Source of the DNA: Catenulispora acidiphila DSM 44928
GTDB lineage: Bacteria > Actinomycetota > Actinomycetes > Streptomycetales > Catenulisporaceae
Assembly (NCBI RefSeq): GCF_000024025.1
Contig: NC_013131.1
Coordinates: forward strand, 2,728,001-2,792,000
DNA: 64,000 bases
Direction: 5' to 3'
This document shows positions 59,901 through 64,000 of the stretch, piece by piece (the first letter of the stretch is position 1; each line of letters starts with the position of its first letter). A program made the position numbers and the translations under genes. Below the pieces are notes generated by a model. It worked only from the letters and a program-made list of their open reading frames with translations. It was not told where the DNA came from and did no database searches.

Positions 59901-60102
59901 CCGCATGCTCGGCGCGCTGCTCAACCACGCGGGCAGTGCGAGCAGCACAGCCAGCGCCCCCGAAACCGCCCCGAACCCGCCGCCGCAACCCACCCAAATC
60001 ATCGTTTTCACCTGCGATCCGGACCGCTACCGCGCCGTCGGTTCGGCGCAAGTCCGCTCGCTGGGCCACAATGACGATCGTGACGAAAGCCCGGCCCAGT
60101 GA
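56947..60102 (+). CDS. SbcC/YhaN-like SMC-type ATPase with repeat-rich insertion
   Basis: A 1051-residue partner of SbcD. Walker A is GPNESGKSS near residue 34, the signature motif LSTGAREAVAMCVR and Walker B VPVIIDDALGAADP lie near the C-terminus. Between are long heptad-rich arms with many Glu, Arg and Ala (coiled coil). No CxxC zinc hook is visible; the middle (about residues 420-590) instead has an Ala/Thr/Ser-rich stretch with repeated LPEART and SSDVLAEV motifs. This resembles the YhaO-YhaN branch more than classic SbcCD. GTG 56947 is coupled to sbcD, with GGGAGGG upstream. Confidence 0.82.
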   Translation: MRLLRIRLTNFRGVADRELTFAEHGVTVVEGPNESGKSSTIEAFGLLLDELDSSRKEAVRAVKPRHTDASPEVEAEFRVGGHHLVYRKRWLRPLTELRVLAPAPETLTGREAHERVLAILHQATDYDLFKALRVLQDKPFDVDRIAGSASLRAALDAAAGGASGPGDGSEDTLVQRVEKEFARYFTAKNHQPTGEYRAAQDAAATAAAEAAELAQTLARVEADTERHGEVTARLAELRQRLVTDRGDLDTLTQRAKSVETLRARRDDAATLVERASRDAELAARTWEARQALVRSVSDYEGELQTLETQIAAHTELRTEADTRRTGASAMHRTADEAHRLALRRYQEADADYRWMRDVYELERVRADREALAEADREVELAAAETAATEIDDRAVEAIDQADRTVRDARTAIEVAAATVRIERLGSAAVTVSVPDARAAAEASGGGAGASSAALAEAGASRTSASATLPEARTGTSTDAATAAAAAAAAAIAAAASSDVLAEVTSANAPTTATLPEARTSAGTTTRTSSDAATTTAATIAAAASSDVLAEVAGTGAPTATTTSAPTTTTTIAAASSLLPEARTEAALAAPLVRRLTDPLVIEAEGVLRVTLAPGASERELRAKLDAAESGLVVLCHQAGVRDLAAARVRLQRYVEARASLLAAESARKKLSKDPAVLADEQARLEARIADHLDRRDAGVLPPADRDEAETVAEHRRAESEETSANLERAGDALRLAEVRANELAADAQKLAGRAEHLAAEHEAARTRLAEARLVAADELIEQRDADAARILATAVQDRAAHDANYRDAQPDQVEFLLTNARDVVARTESEIKDTRDALQHLAGRLDAVGDDLADRHREAEARRDGAERDLASVTARAEAARLLHETLLRRRDEATRAYQGPFKEQVERFGRLVFGASFGVSVEADLRIASRTLGGRTDPYAELSTGAREAVAMCVRLACAALVGPDGGVPVIIDDALGAADPGRRRMLGALLNHAGSASSTASAPETAPNPPPQPTQIIVFTCDPDRYRAVGSAQVRSLGHNDDRDESPAQ
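58348..58700 (+). repeat. Imperfect in-frame repeats within the SbcC-like gene
   Basis: A 39-nt string starting ATCGCCGCAGCCGCC is identical at 58417-58455 and 58561-58599. LPEART-coding segments occur near 58348, 58486 and 58678. Confidence 0.8.
60067..60072 (+). promoter_or_regulatory. Possible -10 (CACAAT) of the DUF445 gene
   Basis: CACAAT followed by 7 nt and GTG at 60080; weak match, inside the SbcC-like gene. Confidence 0.25.
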
Positions 60103-61357
60103 CCCGCTGACCCCCAGCGAACTGCAGAAGCGGAGCGGGATGCGCCGCATGAAGTCGGTCGCGACCGGGTTCTTGTTGGCCGCCGCGATCGTCTACATCA
60201 CCATGCGGATCCTGCAGAACCACGGCGTCCACGGCTGGACCGGCTACGTCGAGGCCGCCGCCGAGGCCGGCATGGTCGGCGGGCTGGCGGACTGGTTCGC
60301 GGTCACCGCGCTGTTCAAGCACCCGCTCGGCGTGCCGATCCCGCACACCGCGATCATCCCCAACCGCAAGGACCAGTTCGGCGAAGGGCTGGGCACCTTC
60401 GTCGGCGAGAACTTCCTGTCCGAGGACGTCATCCGCAGCCGCCTTTCCGCCCTCGGCATCTCCCGCCGCACCGGGCAGTGGCTCTCGCAGCCGGAGAACG
60501 CCGCGCGCGTCACCAAGGAGCTGGCGACCGCCGTGCGCGGGGTGCTGACCGTGCTGCGCGACGAGGACATCCAGAAGATCCTCGGCGACGCGGTCGCCGT
60601 CCGGCTGGCCAAGGCCGACCTGGCGACGCCGCTGGGCAACGTGCTCCAGCGCCTCACCGAGTCCGGCAACCACCACCAGGTGGTCGACATGGTGGCGGCG
60701 CGCGCCCACGACTGGCTGGAGGCGCACCCCGAGGCCATCGGCAACGCGGTCTCGAACGAGGCGCCGCTGTGGTCCCCGCGCTTCCTGGACGACGCCGTGG
60801 CCCGCCGCATCCAGCGCGAGCTGGTGAAGCTGGCCGGCAGCGTCCGCGACGACCAGAACCACCCGGTGCGCAAGGCCCTGGACCGGTTCATGGCCGACTA
60901 CGCCGAGGAGCTGCGGACCGACCCGGAGACCCGCCGCCGCGTCGACAAGCTCAAGACCGAAGTGCTCGAACACCACGAGCTGCAGGGCGTCGTCGCCTCC
61001 GGCTGGACCGCCATGCGCCAGGCGGTGATAGACGCCGCCGAGGATCCCGACAGCGACCTGCAGGCGCGCGCCCGCGACGGGCTGCAGAGCCTCGGGCGCC
61101 GCCTGGAGACCGACACCGCCATGCAGGAGAAGGCCGACGGCTGGATCCGCGAGGTCGCGGTCCACCTGGTGACCACCTACCGCCAGGAGATCACGTCCCT
61201 GATCACCGACACCGTCGCGGCCTGGGACGGCCCGGCCACCTCCCGCAAGATCGAGCTCCAGGTCGGCCGCGACCTGCAGTTCATCCGGATCAACGGCACG
61301 GTGGTCGGCGCGCTGGCCGGCTTGGTGATCTACGCGGTCACCCAGCTCGCGTTCTGA
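60071..61357 (+). CDS. DUF445 membrane protein
   Basis: A 428-residue DUF445 protein. A transmembrane helix near the N-terminus (ATGFLLAAAIVYITMRIL), then the family signature EAAAEAGMVGGLADWFAVTA, LFKHPLGVPIPHTAIIPNRKD and GTFVGENFLS, a long helical middle, and a C-terminal hydrophobic segment (VVGALAGLVIYAVTQLAF). Function unknown; possibly an envelope-associated scaffold. It overlaps the SbcC-like gene by 32 nt. The in-frame GTG at 60080 is an alternative start. Confidence 0.88.
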   Translation: MTIVTKARPSDPLTPSELQKRSGMRRMKSVATGFLLAAAIVYITMRILQNHGVHGWTGYVEAAAEAGMVGGLADWFAVTALFKHPLGVPIPHTAIIPNRKDQFGEGLGTFVGENFLSEDVIRSRLSALGISRRTGQWLSQPENAARVTKELATAVRGVLTVLRDEDIQKILGDAVAVRLAKADLATPLGNVLQRLTESGNHHQVVDMVAARAHDWLEAHPEAIGNAVSNEAPLWSPRFLDDAVARRIQRELVKLAGSVRDDQNHPVRKALDRFMADYAEELRTDPETRRRVDKLKTEVLEHHELQGVVASGWTAMRQAVIDAAEDPDSDLQARARDGLQSLGRRLETDTAMQEKADGWIREVAVHLVTTYRQEITSLITDTVAAWDGPATSRKIELQVGRDLQFIRINGTVVGALAGLVIYAVTQLAF

Positions 61358-61475
61358 GCGCGGCCGGGCCGCACTGAGCGCCGCGCCGCTGAGCGCGGCC
61401 GAGCCGTACCGAACGCTCTCCGCTGTCAGCAGACAGAGGTGGCCTCCCGCCTCCGCACGCTGCGAGGGTGGGGCA

Positions 61476-62510
61476 ATGCGACTTCTCCTACTCGGCGGCA
61501 GCGCCTTCCTCGGCCGCGCCGTCGCGGCCGAGGCTCTGGCGGCGGGCCACGAGGTGACCGTCTTCAACCGCGGCCGCACCGCCCCGGACGTCCCCGGCGT
61601 CCAAGCCGTGCGCGGCGACCGGGAGTCCCAGGAAGACCTGGCGCGCCTAGCGGACCACGGACCCTGGGACGCGATCGTCGACACCTCCGGCTACGTCCCG
61701 CAAGTCGTCGGCGACGCCGTCCGCGCCCTGGCGAACAGCGCGCAGGCGTACGTGTTCATGTCGACCATCAACGTCTTCCCCGACTGGCCCGCCCAGCCCG
61801 TCACCGACGCCTCACCGCTCCACGAGTGCTCCCCGGACGCCGGTCCCGACGACGGCGACTACGGCACCCTGAAGGCAGGCTGCGAGCGCGTCGTCGCCCG
61901 CGACTTCCCCGGCCGCACCCTGTCCCTGCGCCTGGGCCTGCTCCTCGGCCCGCACGAGGACGTCGGCCGCCTCCCGACCCTCCTGCTCCGCATGGCCGAC
62001 GCCGGAACCACCCGCGACCTCAGAACCCTGGCACCCGGCGACCCCGCCTCCCCGATCAACCCGATCGACGTCCGAGACATCGCCGCCTTCACCCTCAGCG
62101 CCATCGACCAAGGCCTCACCGGCGCCTACACCGTCGCCGGCACCCCCTCGAACGCCTCCACCTACGGCGAACTCCTCGAAGCATGCATCGACGCCACCGC
62201 CTCCGCAGCGCACCTCGAATGGCTCGACAGTGCCTTCCTGGAAACCCAGGACATCGCCTTCTGGAGCGAACTCCCGATCTGGATCCCCCCAGGCGATGTC
62301 CCCTGGGACGCGGACACCTCGCGCGCCGAAGCAGTCGGCCTACGCTGCCGCCCCCTGCGCGAAACGGTCCAGGACACCTGGGCCTGGCTGACCGCCGACG
62401 GAGGCGAGGCGCGGCGCACGTACGAGCCGCGCAGACCGCACGGTCTGAGCCCGGAGAAGGAGCGCGCGCTGCTGGCAGCGTGGGAAACGTGGAAGAGATC
62501 GCATCCATGA
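61476..62510 (+). CDS. NAD-dependent epimerase/dehydratase-like SDR protein
   Basis: A 344-residue extended-SDR protein: MRLLLLGGSAFLGRAVAAEA (nucleotide-binding GGxxFLG), DTSGYVPQVVGDAV, STINVFPDW, and Tyr-Gly-Thr-Leu-Lys as a YxxxK active-site pair in the 128-136 region. The pattern GGSAFLGRAV with VFNRGRTAP is typical of the actinobacterial 'NAD-dependent epimerase/dehydratase' or reductase-like set related to chloroplast RNA-binding/SDR proteins. The substrate is unknown. GAGGGTGGGG precedes the ATG; no operon partners. Confidence 0.85.
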   Translation: MRLLLLGGSAFLGRAVAAEALAAGHEVTVFNRGRTAPDVPGVQAVRGDRESQEDLARLADHGPWDAIVDTSGYVPQVVGDAVRALANSAQAYVFMSTINVFPDWPAQPVTDASPLHECSPDAGPDDGDYGTLKAGCERVVARDFPGRTLSLRLGLLLGPHEDVGRLPTLLLRMADAGTTRDLRTLAPGDPASPINPIDVRDIAAFTLSAIDQGLTGAYTVAGTPSNASTYGELLEACIDATASAAHLEWLDSAFLETQDIAFWSELPIWIPPGDVPWDADTSRAEAVGLRCRPLRETVQDTWAWLTADGGEARRTYEPRRPHGLSPEKERALLAAWETWKRSHP

Positions 62511-62530
62511 GCGAGTTACAGACCATGGAG

Positions 62531-62575
62531 GGGAGAACCGCGGTGGTGGTGCCACGTCCACCGCCGCGGTTCCCC
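62531..62575. terminator. Terminator between the SDR gene and the lactonase gene
   Basis: AACCGCGGTGGTGG and CCACCGCCGCGGTT form a 14-bp stem (one G-U) with flanking GGGG/CCCC that extends it past a 2-nt bulge. It lies between two convergent genes. Confidence 0.7.
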
Positions 62576-62624
62576 TATGTCGCTGTCGCTGCAACCGCCG
62601 CTGCCGTTGCCGCAGCCGCCGGCG

Positions 62625-63680
62625 TCAGGCCGAGATCGGCAGCAGCGACGCCGGCGTCGTGACCGCGTACGGCGTCCCGACCGGCGTCAGCCGTCCGCTC
62701 GCGGCGTCGACCCGGAAGACGGTGATCGAGTCCGAGTGCTGGTTCGCGCTGAACAGCAGGGTGCCGTCGGGGGACAGGACGATGTCGCGCGGCCACGCGC
62801 CGCCGGCCGGTACCACCTCGACCGGCTCCAGGGTGGCGCCGTCGGCGGCGACGGCGAAGACCGCGATCGTGTCGTCGACGCGGTTGGAGGCGTAGAGGAA
62901 GCGGTCGTCGGCGGACACCCGGATCGCCGCGCACCAGGCGTGGTCGGACTTCGCGCGGTCGGCTTCGGCGCGGCTCTGCACCAGCTGGCCGACCTCGCCG
63001 GCGCCGGTCGCCTCGTCCCAGGAGCACACCGCGACGGTCCAGGAGACCTCGTTCAGCAGGTAGAAGTAGCGTCCGGAGCCGTGGAACGCCAGGTGGCGCG
63101 GGCCCGAGCCGCCGGGCAGCGTCACGACGCCGTGCTCGGTGAGGCGCCCGGCCTCGTAGGCGTACACGTACACCGTGTCGGTGCCCAGGTCCACGGCCAG
63201 CACCCAGCGTCCCGACGGCGAGACCGTCACCTGGTGCGCGTGCGGGCCCTCCTGCCGGTCGGCGCGCGGGCCCGAGCCGGTGTGCTGGATCAGCTGCGCG
63301 GGCTCGCTGCCGGTCACCCGGCCCTCGGCGTCGATCGGGAAGACGCCGACGGTCCCCGACACGTAGTTGGCGACGAACAGCGTGCTGCCGTCGGGGTGCA
63401 GCGCCAGGTGGCACGGCGCCGCGCCGCCGCTGGCGGTCTGGTCGCGCACGTCGCTGCCGCCCTCGGCGACGGTGAAGCGCGCGGAGGCCACGCGTCCCGC
63501 GGGCTCCTGCTCCACCACCGCCGTCAGGACGCCGCGCGCGCCGTCGTAGGCGACGTAGGAGGGGTCGGCGATGTCCACCGACGAGACCGGGGACAGCGCG
63601 CCGTCGGCGTCGTAGCGCAGGCAGTGCACGCCCGCTCCGTAGCCGCCGACCAGAAGATACGAGTTCGTGGAGTCGACCAT
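62625..63680 (-). CDS. Lactonase-family beta-propeller (6-phosphogluconolactonase, Pgl-like)
   Basis: A 351-residue seven-bladed propeller of the COG2706 type. Repeated blade motifs are CHLALHPDGSTLFVANYVSG, PHAHQVTVSPSGRWVLAVDL, GPRHLAFHGSGRYFYLLNE, AIRVSADDRFLYASNR and WPRDIVLSPDGTLLFSANQH. Such enzymes hydrolyse 6-phosphogluconolactone or related lactones. The gene starts 15 nt after the permease stop codon, so the two are probably cotranscribed. Confidence 0.9.
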   Translation of the reverse strand: MVDSTNSYLLVGGYGAGVHCLRYDADGALSPVSSVDIADPSYVAYDGARGVLTAVVEQEPAGRVASARFTVAEGGSDVRDQTASGGAAPCHLALHPDGSTLFVANYVSGTVGVFPIDAEGRVTGSEPAQLIQHTGSGPRADRQEGPHAHQVTVSPSGRWVLAVDLGTDTVYVYAYEAGRLTEHGVVTLPGGSGPRHLAFHGSGRYFYLLNEVSWTVAVCSWDEATGAGEVGQLVQSRAEADRAKSDHAWCAAIRVSADDRFLYASNRVDDTIAVFAVAADGATLEPVEVVPAGGAWPRDIVLSPDGTLLFSANQHSDSITVFRVDAASGRLTPVGTPYAVTTPASLLPISA

Positions 63681-63695
63681 GGTCGGTATTCTCGC

Positions 63696-64000
63696 CTAAG
63701 CGCCGTGACCGGTGTCCTCGGCGCTCGTCGAATGGTCCATCGCCATGTCGTCCGGCCCGCCGCCCATCATCCGCATCATCGCCATCCCGCCGCTGCGCCC
63801 GAACCGCACCACCAAAACGAGCGCCAGCACCAGGAACACGATGTTGAGCCACGTCGTGTAGTTCCACGTCACGCCCTCGCTCATCACCGACATCCCGCCG
63901 CGCCCCGGGATCCAGCCGAAGGCCTCGAACAGCAGCTCCACGACATAGCCCGCGCCGGCCATCGCGATGAAGAAGGTCCACAGCAGGAACCAGGCCGCGC
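63696..64000 (-). CDS. C-terminal part of a membrane permease (COG0701/DUF318-like; 5' end beyond window)
   Basis: The reading frame is open to the right edge (about 101 residues visible). Two hydrophobic segments are seen: WFLLWTFFIAMAGAGYVVEL and WLNIVFLVLALVLVVRFG. WNYTTWLNIVFL together with GYVVELLFEAFGWIPG is a pattern I associate with the end of actinobacterial predicted permeases of the DUF318 type, but this is from memory and only the tail is visible. The C-terminus is Met- and His-containing (MMRMMGGGPDD...DHSTSAEDTGHG), which could bind metal. Confidence 0.55.
   Translation of the reverse strand, partial: AAWFLLWTFFIAMAGAGYVVELLFEAFGWIPGRGGMSVMSEGVTWNYTTWLNIVFLVLALVLVVRFGRSGGMAMMRMMGGGPDDMAMDHSTSAEDTGHGA

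Overview
The window is very GC-rich (roughly 70%), with GTG starts common and codons ending mostly in G or C. It carries the Pup-proteasome gene set (arc, dop, pup, prcB, prcA, pafA, pafB, pafC), a conservon-type signalling operon and a ParA-ScpA-ScpB locus. That combination points to a chromosomal segment of a filamentous actinomycete (Streptomyces-like or Catenulisporales-like). No tRNA, rRNA, IS element or CRISPR array was seen.

Layout. 1-3050: an assortment of small genes (MmcQ/YjbR, TetR, a cytidine-deaminase-fold protein, a HAD phosphatase, a YidD-like protein). 3169-6652: RecB-like Fe-S nuclease, M50 site-2 protease with CBS domains, and tRNA m1A58 methyltransferase TrmI, the usual left flank of the actinobacterial proteasome locus. 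6830-12126: a sugar-type ABC transporter with a HAD phosphatase and a beta-CASP metallo-beta-lactamase, which looks like a cassette inserted into that locus. 12336-21918: ferredoxin, ARC ATPase, Dop, Pup, the 20S beta and alpha subunits, PafA and two FKBP prolyl isomerases. 22186-24523: LysE exporter, an RskA-like membrane protein and a DUF3866 protein. 24666-33393: PafB and PafC, a repeat-bearing zinc-ribbon protein, a small membrane protein, TatA, TatC, a diacylglycerol/lipid kinase and a HelY-type helicase. 33394-33671: an unusual AT-rich repeat cluster. 33672-40791: a stand-alone 5'-3' exonuclease, then a solute-binding lipoprotein translationally coupled to a conservon (histidine kinase, roadblock, DUF742, GTPase). 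40944-43665: RtcB RNA ligase and alanine dehydrogenase. 44504-51437: XerD, ParA, a ribbon-helix-helix partner, ScpA, ScpB, a septum-formation-type membrane protein and RluB, a chromosome-segregation cluster. 51595-54189: a divergent MFS exporter/XRE regulator pair. 54251-63680: AroH, TyrA, an SbcD/SbcC-like pair, DUF445, an SDR protein and a lactonase. The right edge cuts a permease.

How it works together. Pup is deamidated by Dop and ligated to proteins by PafA; ARC unfolds the tagged proteins into the PrcA/PrcB 20S core. PafB and PafC are DNA-damage transcription factors encoded beside this system. XerD, ParA and ScpA/ScpB serve chromosome organisation, and the SbcD/SbcC-like pair, HelY and the exonuclease serve nucleic-acid maintenance.

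A recurring signal across the window is a -10 hexamer of the form TANNNT placed 6-8 nt before the start codon with no room for a ribosome binding site. It precedes about twenty genes and indicates leaderless transcription. Other items of note are a pair of 59-bp intergenic repeats with hairpins at 33.4-33.6 kb, the transporter/beta-CASP cassette, the binding-protein-plus-conservon operon, and a perfect 12-bp inverted repeat covering a regulator's start codon.
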